The translations under genes were made by a program, and so were the position numbers. Of a stretch of DNA of 10,906 nucleotides, positions 1 to 5,869 are shown piece after piece. Under the pieces are notes generated by a model. That model had not been told where the DNA came from. It did not search any database and saw only the letters and a list, made by a program, of their open reading frames with translations. Positions within the stretch are counted from its first letter, which is position 1, and the number at the start of each line of letters is the position of its first letter. The DNA comes from Campylobacterales bacterium (GTDB taxonomy: Bacteria > Campylobacterota > Campylobacteria > Campylobacterales > Arcobacteraceae): contig JAMOPZ010000257.1 of NCBI GenBank assembly GCA_027064245.1, forward strand, positions 1-10,906, written 5' to 3'.

Positions 1-174
1 ACCTTGAATGATCTCTATTTTACAATTGTCTTTTTTTTCTATAAATTTAGAAATTTCACTCATAGGCTTTACCATAGTGATTCCACAATAAAATAGTAAT
101 GTTGGTTTTGAACTAGCAAAAGATAATGTCCCTACAACAGTTGTAAGTACCATTATTTTTAAAATTTTTTTCAT
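1..174 (-). CDS. Periplasmic solute-binding protein, ABC-transporter type (5' part only)
   Basis: The first 58 codons of a leftward gene are present; the rest lies beyond the window. The start is ATG at 174, with a good ribosome binding site (AAGGAA) just upstream. Residues 1-20 form a Sec-type signal peptide: Lys at 2, 3 and 6, a hydrophobic stretch, then a likely cleavage after the Ala-Ser near 20-22. The mature protein begins with a beta-strand and the motif FYCGITM-x-KPM (about residues 28-38). I associate this with ModA-like or extracellular solute-binding proteins common in Campylobacterota. The ligand (molybdate or another oxyanion) cannot be decided from this fragment. The gene is divergent from rnr. 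Exported binding protein is fairly secure; family and ligand are tentative. Confidence 0.62.
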   Translation of the reverse strand, partial: MKKILKIMVLTTVVGTLSFASSKPTLLFYCGITMVKPMSEISKFIEKKDNCKIEIIQG

Positions 175-198
175 AAGTTTCCTTTTTCTTAGAAATTT

Positions 199-207
199 TG
201 CTATCAT
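199..207 (+). promoter_or_regulatory. Extended -10 promoter of rnr
   Basis: TTTTGCTATCAT contains TG-n-TATCAT, with the hexamer at 202-207. The expected transcript start is near 214, about 21 bases before the TTG start of rnr. The hexamer shares bases 206-207 with the opposing -10 of the leftward gene, so one polymerase should exclude the other. Confidence 0.5.
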
Positions 208-214
208 TTTATCA
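206..214 (-). promoter_or_regulatory. Extended -10 promoter of the leftward solute-binding protein gene
   Basis: Read on the minus strand, a run of eight T leads into TGATAAAAT, an extended -10 (TG-n-TAAAAT; hexamer 211 to 206). The expected transcript start is near 199-200, giving a leader of about 25 bases that contains the AAGGAA ribosome binding site. A T-rich tract instead of a defined -35 is usual for the main sigma factor in Campylobacterota. The element overlaps the rnr -10 on the other strand. Confidence 0.55.
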
Positions 215-234
215 AAAAAAAGATTAGGATAAAA

Positions 235-1998
235 TTGAAAACATATTTACAAGAGCTTTACAAGACTACAAATTATGTAAAAAAAGAGAATAATAATTAT
301 ATTTTAAATAGTAAATATAGGATTGGTAAAATAAAAATAACAAATAATAAAGCTATATTAGAATCAGTAGATAATCAAATTTATAAGATAAATATAGATT
401 TAGATAAATTAAATGGTGCATATGATAGCGATATAGTAGTAGTACAAATTTTATTTAATCCAAAAGGAAAAATTAAAGCAAAAGTATTAAAAATAGTTAA
501 AAAAGCAACAAATACTATTTTATGTTATATAAAAGATAAAAAGATATTTTCATTTAAAGAAAATATCTTTTTAAAGCAATTAGAAAATAATATTAAACTA
601 ATAGATAATGATATAGTTTTATATGATCATAATACTATTATAAAGCATATTGGAAATCTTAAAAATAGTACTATAGATGAGTCTATATCACTTTATTTAT
701 ATAATCAAGAGTATAGAAATAGTACAGATAAAATAACTAATAAATTTAGTTGTAACTCAATATCAAGGGTTGATTTAACTGATCTTGATTTTTGCACAAT
801 AGATCCAAAAGATGCAAAAGATTTTGATGATGCTATATATTTTGATGAAAAAAATAGCACACTTTTTATAGCTATTGCAGATGTAAGTGCTTATGTGCAA
901 GAGGGGTCACCTTTGGATATTGAAGCTAAAAAAAGAGCTTTTTCTATATATTTACCACATAAAGTATTGCCTATGTTACCATTTGAACTTAGTAATAATT
1001 TATGCTCTTTAGTACCAAATGAACCAAGACTTAGTTTTGTATTTAAAATAAAACTAGATCTTAAAAGAACAACTGTAGTATCAAGTGAACTTTTTGAAGC
1101 AACTATAGTATCAAAACATAGATATACTTATGAGCAAATAGATACTATTTTAGAAAAAAAAGAAAATCAATATTTTGTAAATCTTTTTAATATAACACAA
1201 AAGTTTAAAAATAAAAGAGTAAAAATAGGATATGATTTTAGATCACCTACAATAAGAGAAGTTTTAGATAAAGATCAAAACTTAGATTATACCTCTATAG
1301 AATTTTCTACTGCATCACATAGTTTAATAGAGGAGTGTATGCTACTTGCAAATTGTGAAGCTGCAAAAAAATTAAATCAATTTGGTATTTTTAGGGTTCA
1401 TGATGAGCCAACTCAAGCAAGTATAATAAAACTAATAGATGAGCTAAAAATAGTTGGAATTGATGCAAAATTAAAAGCTAATATTCACGATACTATAGAA
1501 CTTATACAAAAAAAAGCACGAAGTAAAAATATAGGAGATGAAGTAGATGAACTTATTATTCAATCTCAACAGCAAGCTGTATATAGTAGTATCAAAAAAT
1601 TACACTTTGGATTAGGATTTGATAATTATAGTCATTTTACATCACCTATTAGAAGATATGCAGATTTGGTATTACATCGTATTTTAAAAACAGGTAAGAT
1701 TCCAAAAGATATTGAAGATATTTGTCAAAATATTAGTGATACGCAAAGGGTAATTGACTCCTTGGTATGGGATTTTGAGGATAGAAAATATGCACGATGG
1801 GCAAAAAACAATATTAATAAAGTTTTTAAAGCAAAAGTAGTAGATAAAGATAATGGTATAGCAAAAATAGATGATAATATAAAAGGTGCAAGGGTAATTA
1901 TGATAAATTATGCAGGGGAAAAACTATTTTCAAATATAAAAGTAAAAATAGAATCAGTAGATATAATAACAAAAAAAATATTAACTAGGATAATCTAA
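235..1998 (+). CDS. rnr: Ribonuclease R (RNase II/RNB family 3'-5' exoribonuclease)
   Basis: Processive hydrolytic 3'-5' exoribonuclease that degrades structured RNA in the cytoplasm. Residues about 20-140 are degenerate OB/cold-shock-like regions. The RNB catalytic domain spans about 178-485. It holds the metal-binding aspartates D190, D196, D198 and D199 (TIDPKDAKDFDDA), with the same spacing as the catalytic set of E. coli RNase II, and the HFTSPIRRYADL motif at 467-478 with the catalytic arginine. The C-terminal 50 residues are a reduced S1-like domain with no Lys-rich tail. At 587 residues the protein is shorter than E. coli RNase R (about 813) and RNase II (about 644). The start is TTG at 235, with TAGGA five bases upstream; no in-frame ATG exists nearby, the first internal Met being at residue 247. 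holA follows after one base. RNase II is the alternative name; neighbourhood and phylum favour RNase R. Confidence 0.9.
   Translation: MKTYLQELYKTTNYVKKENNNYILNSKYRIGKIKITNNKAILESVDNQIYKINIDLDKLNGAYDSDIVVVQILFNPKGKIKAKVLKIVKKATNTILCYIKDKKIFSFKENIFLKQLENNIKLIDNDIVLYDHNTIIKHIGNLKNSTIDESISLYLYNQEYRNSTDKITNKFSCNSISRVDLTDLDFCTIDPKDAKDFDDAIYFDEKNSTLFIAIADVSAYVQEGSPLDIEAKKRAFSIYLPHKVLPMLPFELSNNLCSLVPNEPRLSFVFKIKLDLKRTTVVSSELFEATIVSKHRYTYEQIDTILEKKENQYFVNLFNITQKFKNKRVKIGYDFRSPTIREVLDKDQNLDYTSIEFSTASHSLIEECMLLANCEAAKKLNQFGIFRVHDEPTQASIIKLIDELKIVGIDAKLKANIHDTIELIQKKARSKNIGDEVDELIIQSQQQAVYSSIKKLHFGLGFDNYSHFTSPIRRYADLVLHRILKTGKIPKDIEDICQNISDTQRVIDSLVWDFEDRKYARWAKNNINKVFKAKVVDKDNGIAKIDDNIKGARVIMINYAGEKLFSNIKVKIESVDIITKKILTRII
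537..573. repeat. Perfect 15-bp inverted repeat (hairpin) inside rnr
   Basis: The arms at 537-551 (TAAAAAGATATTTTC) and 559-573 are exact reverse complements around a 7-base loop, and the right arm ends in a T-run. It encodes residues about 101-113 of RNase R. The stem is A/T-rich, so its strength in RNA is moderate. It resembles an intragenic terminator or an mRNA stability element, but the role is unknown. Confidence 0.6.
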
Positions 1999-1999
1999 A

Positions 2000-2971
2000 A
2001 TGTATAAAAAACAATTTGATAATGATAAAAATAGATACAATGCTTATATGTTTTATGGTCAATGTGATTATTTAATAGAGCAGTATGCACTAAAAACAGC
2101 TTTAAAATTAGCAAATAAAGATGATATACAAAAAATATATTTTGATGAATATAAACTAAAAGATTGCTCAAATTTTTTATCACAATCATCTCTTTTTAGT
2201 GATTCGAATGTATTATTTATTAAAACAGCAAAAAAAATTGCTAAAAAAGAGGTAGATACTCTTATATCTATATGCAATACAAATCCAGAAAGTTTTATAA
2301 TATTTTGTTGTGTAGGAGAGACTGATTTTAGAACTATGTCAAAAAGTTTTACAAAAAAAACAAACTCTTGTGAAGTTATATTTTATCAACCATATGATAA
2401 TGAAGCTATACAAATATTAAATGATATAGCAAAAGAAAAAAATATTCAAATAGATATAAATGCATTACAATATCTTTATAGTATGCATCAAAAAGATCTA
2501 TCATTATGTGCAAATGATCTAAATAAACTATTTATTTTAAATCAACCTATAGATATATCTACTATAAATGGACAATGTTTTGGTATGGGTAGTGTGGATA
2601 TGGATCAATTTTTTTTAAAATTATTTAATGGAACAAATATAGACAATGATCTATATATGCTTTTTGAAGAGGGTATGAATGAGATAGCATTGGTTACTCA
2701 AACATCTACATTTGTACAACAACTTTTTAATATAAATACATATTTAAAGTTATATGGAGATTTAAATATTAAAGAAATTTGGGGATATAACTTACCAAAA
2801 CAAATAGCACAAAATAGAGCAAATATTGCTATAAAATATAGTACAAAAGAGATAAAAGATATGTTACAATTTTTTTTAGAACTTGAACTTGAATTAAAAA
2901 CAAAAACTACTTTAGACCAAAATAGTTATACGCAAGCTTGTTTTAGAAAGTTTTCAGCAAATTTAAGATAA
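2000..2971 (+). CDS. holA: DNA polymerase III delta subunit (clamp-loader)
   Basis: Delta subunit of the clamp-loader complex, which opens the beta sliding clamp at primed sites. The 323-residue length fits the family (about 320-345). The N-terminal half (about 15-140) has an AAA+-like fold pattern: MFYGQCDYLIEQ at the Walker A-like position but with no intact Walker motif, as expected because delta does not hydrolyse ATP. A hydrophobic strand FIIFCCVG lies near 99-106. The middle (about 140-200) and the helical C-terminal region (about 205-323) complete the three-domain layout. Sequence conservation is low, as is normal for HolA, so position between rnr and rpsF, as in related Campylobacterota, adds weight. 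ATG at 2000 is one base after the rnr stop, with AGGA at 1987-1990 inside the end of rnr, indicating co-transcription. Confidence 0.82.
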   Translation: MYKKQFDNDKNRYNAYMFYGQCDYLIEQYALKTALKLANKDDIQKIYFDEYKLKDCSNFLSQSSLFSDSNVLFIKTAKKIAKKEVDTLISICNTNPESFIIFCCVGETDFRTMSKSFTKKTNSCEVIFYQPYDNEAIQILNDIAKEKNIQIDINALQYLYSMHQKDLSLCANDLNKLFILNQPIDISTINGQCFGMGSVDMDQFFLKLFNGTNIDNDLYMLFEEGMNEIALVTQTSTFVQQLFNINTYLKLYGDLNIKEIWGYNLPKQIAQNRANIAIKYSTKEIKDMLQFFLELELELKTKTTLDQNSYTQACFRKFSANLR

Positions 2972-2974
2972 AAT
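2969..2974 (+). promoter_or_regulatory. Candidate -10 of the rpsF-ssb-rpsR operon
   Basis: GATAAAATTGC at the end of holA contains a TAAAAT hexamer overlapping the holA stop codon, preceded by T-rich sequence. A start near 2981 would give a leader of about 90 bases carrying the structure at 3002-3056. There is no TG extension and no clear -35, so the call is modest. Confidence 0.4.
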
Positions 2975-3001
2975 TGCCCTCCAAAAGTGTCAAAAGTAAA
3001 A

Positions 3002-3056
3002 TTTTGATCCTTAACCTTGCTAATAAAAATTTATCTTTTATTGGCTAAATCCAAAA
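3002..3056 (+). promoter_or_regulatory. Structured 5' leader of rpsF, possible S6:S18 autoregulatory site
   Basis: The core hairpin is 10 bp with one G-U: GCTAATAAAA at 3019-3028 pairs with 3036-3045 around a 7-base loop. An outer helix TTTTG (3002-3006) with CAAAA (3052-3056) encloses it, with short A-T pairings between and bulges at 3009-3010 (CC) and 3014-3018 (ACCTT). The outer helix ends one base before the GGGAG ribosome binding site (3057-3061). In other bacteria the S6:S18 complex represses this operon through a leader hairpin bearing a bulged CCG. The CC-containing bulges here are only suggestive, as no CCG is present. Confidence 0.35.
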
Positions 3057-3072
3057 GGGAGAAAGAAACAAT

Positions 3073-3429
3073 ATGGCTAGAATTAGACATTATGAAACTA
3101 TGTTTATAGTTAAATCAACACTTACACAAGAGGAAATTGAAGCACAAATTGCTACAGTTAAACAAAATATTGAAAAAAATGGTGGAGAAGTAGTTGCTTG
3201 TGACGATATGGGTACAAGAACATTAGCTTATGAGATCCAAAAAAATAAAAGAGGTTACTACTATGTGATCTATTTTAAAGCACCATCTGAATCTATAAAA
3301 GAGTTAGAAAGAACTTATAAAGTAAATGAAAGTATTATTAGATTTATCTTTATAAAATATGATAGCAAAACAGAGATAAAACACTGGACTGTTATGAGTA
3401 ATGAAGCTGCTAAAAGAGCTGCTAAATAG
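3073..3429 (+). CDS. rpsF: 30S ribosomal protein S6
   Basis: Small-subunit protein that forms a heterodimer with S18 on the platform near 16S helix 22. The 118 residues start MARIRHYETMFI and contain the signature G-T-R-x-LAYEI-x-K-x-KRG-x-YY around 47-65, then the strand NESIIRFIFIKYD at 85-97. All are expected for the ferredoxin-like S6 fold. The C-terminal Ala/Lys tail is short. The ribosome binding site GGGAG at 3057-3061 lies 11 bases upstream, a slightly long spacing next to the leader helix. It is the first gene of the rpsF-ssb-rpsR operon. Confidence 0.96.
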   Translation: MARIRHYETMFIVKSTLTQEEIEAQIATVKQNIEKNGGEVVACDDMGTRTLAYEIQKNKRGYYYVIYFKAPSESIKELERTYKVNESIIRFIFIKYDSKTEIKHWTVMSNEAAKRAAK

Positions 3430-3453
3430 TAACTTTAAAAAAGGACTTAATAG

Positions 3454-3981
3454 ATGTACAATAAAGTGATTATGGTAGGAAACCTTACAAGAGATATTGA
3501 ATTAAAATATCTTCCAAGTGGAAGTGCAATAGCAAAAAGTGCAATAGCAACTTCACATAGATATAAAATGCAAAATGGAGAGCAAAAAGAGGAAGTTTGT
3601 TTTCTTGATTTTACAGTATTTGGAAAAGCTGCTGAGGTTCTTAATCAATATGTACGGAAAGGTTCTAAAGTTTTATTAGAGGGAAGATTAATTTTTGAGC
3701 AATGGCAAGCAAATGATGGTTCAAATAGAAGCAGACATACTTTACGAGTAGATGAATTTAAATTTTTAGATTCAAAAGCTGATAGTATGGGTCAAAATTC
3801 TGGATACAATCAACCACAAGCTCAATCATATAATCAACCTATGCAACAGCAACCAAGTATGGAGCAAAAAAGTTATAATGCTCCTGTGCAACAAGGTGGT
3901 ATGCCACAACAAGCTCAACAAAATAGCTATGAACAAAACATACCAACAATAGATATAGATGATGACGAAATACCGTTTTAG
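3454..3981 (+). CDS. ssb: Single-stranded DNA-binding protein
   Basis: Homotetrameric SSB that coats single-stranded DNA in replication, repair and recombination. The N-terminal OB-fold covers residues 1-107: MYNKVIMVGNLTRD start, LDFTVFGKAAE, and VRKGSKVLLEGRL followed by W84. Residues about 108-163 are a flexible linker rich in Gln, Asn, Pro, Gly and Ser. The C-terminal acidic tip DIDDDEIPF is the protein-interaction tail that recruits DNA-processing partners. The 175-residue length is typical. ATG at 3454 has AAGGA at 3441-3445. It sits between rpsF and rpsR, its canonical place in many bacteria, which ties SSB supply to ribosomal protein expression. Confidence 0.97.
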   Translation: MYNKVIMVGNLTRDIELKYLPSGSAIAKSAIATSHRYKMQNGEQKEEVCFLDFTVFGKAAEVLNQYVRKGSKVLLEGRLIFEQWQANDGSNRSRHTLRVDEFKFLDSKADSMGQNSGYNQPQAQSYNQPMQQQPSMEQKSYNAPVQQGGMPQQAQQNSYEQNIPTIDIDDDEIPF

Positions 3982-4007
3982 TCACAAATAATTAAAGAGG
4001 AAAAATT

Positions 4008-4268
4008 ATGGCAGAAAAAAGAAAATTTGCAAAAAAATATTGTAAATATAGTGCAATGAAAATAGAGTATATAGATTATAAAAATACTGATCTATTAAAA
4101 ATATCTATGAGTGAAAGAGGAAAAATTATGCCTCGAAGACTTACAGGAACTTCAAAAAGATTTCAAGAGCAAGTAGAAAATGCTATTAAAAGAGCAAGAC
4201 ATATGGCACTTGTACCATATATTGTAGATACAAAAAATTTAACAGATTCTGCATATTCAAAAAAATAG
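4008..4268 (+). CDS. rpsR: 30S ribosomal protein S18
   Basis: Small-subunit protein and partner of S6. The 86 residues contain the conserved core KIMPRRLTGTSKRFQEQVENAIKR (split near residues 39-62) and the ARHMALVPYI segment. Near the N terminus the family often has a Cys-x-x-Cys pair; here it reads CKYS (C12, S15), the zinc-independent form. ATG at 4008 is preceded by AAAGAGG. Exactly the same 17 bases, from AAAGAGG through ATG, recur in frame at 4114-4130. It is the last gene of the operon, closed by the terminator 23 bases downstream. Confidence 0.96.
   Translation: MAEKRKFAKKYCKYSAMKIEYIDYKNTDLLKISMSERGKIMPRRLTGTSKRFQEQVENAIKRARHMALVPYIVDTKNLTDSAYSKK
4114..4130 (+). promoter_or_regulatory. 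Internal in-frame copy of the rpsR ribosome binding site and start
   Basis: AAAGAGGAAAAATTATG at 4114-4130 is identical to the real rpsR start region at 3994-4010. The internal ATG is Met41 of S18, 120 bases downstream and in frame, so initiation here would give a 46-residue C-terminal S18 fragment. The bases also encode the conserved R-G-K-I-M stretch, so the match may be a by-product of protein constraint. Confidence 0.4.
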
Positions 4269-4290
4269 TCTAAAAAACTGTAAAATTTAT

Positions 4291-4322
4291 AAAAAGGAGT
4301 AAGTTTTTCTTGCTCCTTTTTT
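4291..4322 (+). terminator. Rho-independent terminator of rpsF-ssb-rpsR
   Basis: The left arm AAAAAGGAGTAAG (4291-4303) pairs with 4309-4321 over 13 bp with one G-U, around a loop of five T, and the stem runs into a T-tract of six bases. It starts 23 bases after the rpsR stop. The flanking A and T tracts mean it could also work leftward. Confidence 0.88.
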
Positions 4323-4351
4323 AATAATAAATCAAAACAAAAGGATAAAAA

Positions 4352-4861
4352 ATGTTTGGAAGAAGTCAAGAATTAAAACACTACGATTTAACTCAAGAGG
4401 AGATAAATAAATATCAATATGCAAAAATAACAACACAAAATGGAGTTATATGGATAAAATTAACTCCTCAGTCTACACCAAATACTGTAGCAAATTTTGC
4501 ACACTTAGCAAATGAAGGATTTTATGACAATCTTAATTTTCATAGAGTAATAGATGGTTTTATGGCTCAAGGTGGATGTCCGCTTGGAACTGGAACAGGA
4601 GGACCAGATTGGTCAATAGCTTGTGAAACAGATGCTCCAAATCAAACACATAAAAGAGGATCATTATCTATGGCTCATGCGGGTCCTAATACTGGTGGAA
4701 GTCAGTTTTTTATATGTTTTGTACCTTGTCCTCATCTTGATGGAGTTCATACTGTATTTGGAAATATAGAGGTTCAAGATAGAGAAAGTTTTTTAAATCT
4801 TGATAAAGTTTCACAAGGTGATACTATAGAAAAAATTGAGATAAAAGAGAATAGAGAATAA
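4352..4861 (+). CDS. Peptidyl-prolyl cis-trans isomerase, cyclophilin type
   Basis: Cyclophilin-type prolyl isomerase of 169 residues, which speeds cis-trans isomerisation of Xaa-Pro bonds. It has no signal peptide, so it is cytoplasmic (PpiB-like). Catalytic motifs are present: FHRVIDGFMAQGG at 63-75 with the key R65, F70 and Q73; MAHAG near 107; SQFFI at 117-121; and HLDGVHTVFG from 128. Human cyclophilin A has W121 at the position of H128, so high-affinity cyclosporin binding is not expected. The N-terminal 22 residues precede the core and look like a short phylum-specific extension. ATG at 4352 has AAGGA at 4341-4345. Only 29 bases separate it from the preceding terminator, so its promoter must lie in or very near that region, or it depends on read-through. 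Confidence 0.93.
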   Translation: MFGRSQELKHYDLTQEEINKYQYAKITTQNGVIWIKLTPQSTPNTVANFAHLANEGFYDNLNFHRVIDGFMAQGGCPLGTGTGGPDWSIACETDAPNQTHKRGSLSMAHAGPNTGGSQFFICFVPCPHLDGVHTVFGNIEVQDRESFLNLDKVSQGDTIEKIEIKENRE

Positions 4862-4875
4862 AATCTTTATTCTCT
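4853..4875. terminator. Candidate bidirectional terminator between ppi and norF
   Basis: AGAGAATAAA (4853-4862) and TTTATTCTCT (4866-4875) form a perfect 10-bp stem with a 3-base loop, overlapping the stop codon of the cyclophilin gene. A second AAAGAGAATA at 4844-4853 can pair with the same right arm, giving a competing fold. It lies between convergent genes. The stem is A/T-rich and the T-tracts are short, so efficiency is uncertain. Confidence 0.5.
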
Positions 4876-4888
4876 TTAAAATTTAGTA

Positions 4889-5134
4889 TTATAAATAATA
4901 TCCAGCAGCTATAATAGATATAATAGTAGCTAACCAAACTGTAGGAATATATCTAAATTTTCCCTTTATCTCTCCTAGACCCATAAAATATTCTATTACT
5001 AACTCACCTTTTATAAAAGTAGAAATCAATAATATTCCAATTATAAGATAAGATGAAACCCTAAACCAACCAATTAAAAATGCAAATATTGTTAAAGAAA
5101 CAAGTATTAACCATATTTTTGTAAATTTATCCAT
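4889..5134 (-). CDS. norF: NorF-like small membrane protein (cytochrome oxidase subunit IV-like)
   Basis: An 81-residue integral membrane protein with three predicted helices at about 7-23, 28-45 and 62-80. The segment FIKGELVIEYFMGL resembles the K-x-x-LV-x-x-x-FM pattern of prokaryotic cytochrome c oxidase subunit IV proteins. In Paracoccus-type denitrifiers NorF is encoded beside NorE and supports NO reductase activity; its biochemical role is not established. Its start is seven bases from the norE stop, with AAGG overlapping that stop (minus strand), so the two are co-transcribed and probably translationally coupled. The name rests on length, topology and neighbourhood rather than strong sequence identity. 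Confidence 0.7.
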   Translation of the reverse strand: MDKFTKIWLILVSLTIFAFLIGWFRVSSYLIIGILLISTFIKGELVIEYFMGLGEIKGKFRYIPTVWLATIISIIAAGYYL

Positions 5135-5140
5135 AAACTC

Positions 5141-5722
5141 TTACCTTATTATATAAATTAGTGGAAATAAAACTATCCAAAGAAGATCAACCATATGCCA
5201 ATAAGATGCACCAGATTCTAAACCTCTATGATCATCTTTTGTGTATCCACCTATTTTTGTTTTATTGTAAAGATTAAAAAGTATTATCATCCCTAACATT
5301 ACATGCATAAAATGAAATGCAGTAAGCAAAAAGTAAAACATAAAAAATTTATTGGTACTTAAGTTTATTCCATCTTGATATTTTGATATAAACTCTGACA
5401 TTTTTATTATCAAAAACATACCACCTAAACCAATAGCACTTAAAAGCCATTTTTGTGCTTTTTCTATAGCTTCTTGCAGCTGCATTGTTTTTATAGCTTG
5501 TACTGCTTTTACAACAAAATAACTACTTGTTATTAATATAAGAGTATTTACAAATCCAGATTTTGTATCTAAAAGTAACTGAGATGCATTAAAAAGCTCC
5601 ACATCTGCACGCCTTGAATATATATATCCTGCAAAGAATAATCCAAAAGTTAATAACTCAATATAAATAATAACCCATACACCAAAATCCCCTGGAGGAT
5701 AATTTTTTCTAATATTTTTCAT
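5141..5722 (-). CDS. norE: NorE, haem-copper oxidase subunit III-like protein of the NO reductase locus
   Basis: A 193-residue membrane protein of the cytochrome c oxidase subunit III family with about five helices (12-33, 56-74, 90-107, 125-150, 172-191). Family marks are PPGDFGVWV at 9-17, the helix containing H137 and H140 (FHFMHVMLG), and SYWHMVDLLWIVLFP at 173-187. In other denitrifiers NorE is not part of the purified NorCB complex but raises NO reductase activity. It is divergent from norC across 147 bases. ATG at 5722 is the only reasonable start and has no Shine-Dalgarno sequence. An extended -10 sits so close that transcription should start at the ATG itself (see findings). The alternative, a true oxidase subunit III, is unlikely with no oxidase subunits I or II nearby. 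Confidence 0.85.
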   Translation of the reverse strand: MKNIRKNYPPGDFGVWVIIYIELLTFGLFFAGYIYSRRADVELFNASQLLLDTKSGFVNTLILITSSYFVVKAVQAIKTMQLQEAIEKAQKWLLSAIGLGGMFLIIKMSEFISKYQDGINLSTNKFFMFYFLLTAFHFMHVMLGMIILFNLYNKTKIGGYTKDDHRGLESGASYWHMVDLLWIVLFPLIYIIR

Positions 5723-5728
5723 AACTTG

Positions 5729-5737
5729 ATTATATCA
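5729..5737 (-). promoter_or_regulatory. Extended -10 promoter of norEF, predicting a leaderless transcript
   Basis: On the minus strand TGATATAAT is a consensus extended -10 (hexamer 5734 to 5729) preceded by T-rich sequence. Counting the last hexamer base as -7 puts +1 at 5722, the A of the norE ATG. Confidence 0.55.
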
Positions 5738-5759
5738 TATAAAATTTAATTTAAAATAA

Positions 5760-5791
5760 TACTAATTAATTCTGATAAAAACTTATTAGTA
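5760..5791. promoter_or_regulatory. Inverted repeat in the norE-norC control region, possible operator
   Basis: TACTAAT (5760-5766) and ATTAGTA (5785-5791) are exact 7-base inverted arms separated by 18 bases, roughly midway between the divergent genes and just upstream of the candidate norC -10. The half-site centres are 25 bases apart. It matches no NO-responsive box I can name, and the AT-rich context makes chance occurrence possible. Confidence 0.3.
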
Positions 5792-5797
5792 ATTTAA

Positions 5798-5803
5798 TAT
5801 AAT
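5798..5803 (+). promoter_or_regulatory. Candidate -10 of norCBDQ
   Basis: A consensus TATAAT gives an expected start near 5810 and a leader of about 60 bases. There is no TG extension and no recognisable -35, as would fit an activator-dependent promoter. A second possible -10, TATACT, lies at 5821-5826. Confidence 0.4.
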
Positions 5804-5869
5804 TTTAATAAAAAATAATATATACTCACGATACTATGTAACTGTAGAAATTAAAAAAAAGGAAAAGAT

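Noticed and set aside
1..174. Linking the left-edge binding protein (ModA-like) and mobA into one molybdenum system
   Set aside because: They are about 10 kb apart, the ligand of the binding protein is unknown, and nothing between them is molybdenum-related.
228..237. GATAAAATTG at the rnr start as a second promoter, since the same ten bases occur at 2967-2976 near the rpsF promoter
   Set aside because: Transcription from it would begin inside rnr after the TTG start, and no in-frame alternative start exists downstream until Met247.
1995..2277. Two antisense open frames (64 and 69 codons) over the start of holA
   Set aside because: They lie fully opposite a well-supported gene, have low-complexity Phe/Tyr/Ile/Leu composition expected from antisense of A-rich coding DNA, and match no family I recognise.
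4163..4369. Antisense open frame of 68 codons across the end of rpsR and the terminator
   Set aside because: It reads through the terminator hairpin and into two real genes, and its composition is that of an antisense shadow.
5475..5484. TGCAGCTGCA palindrome inside norE
   Set aside because: A 10-base palindrome in coding sequence with no repeats nearby is expected by chance and shows no regulatory context.
5726..5738. TTGAT-TAT-ATCAT near norE as an FNR/NNR/DNR box
   Set aside because: The spacing between TGA and TCA is five bases instead of six, and the element coincides with the extended -10 of norE, which explains it better.
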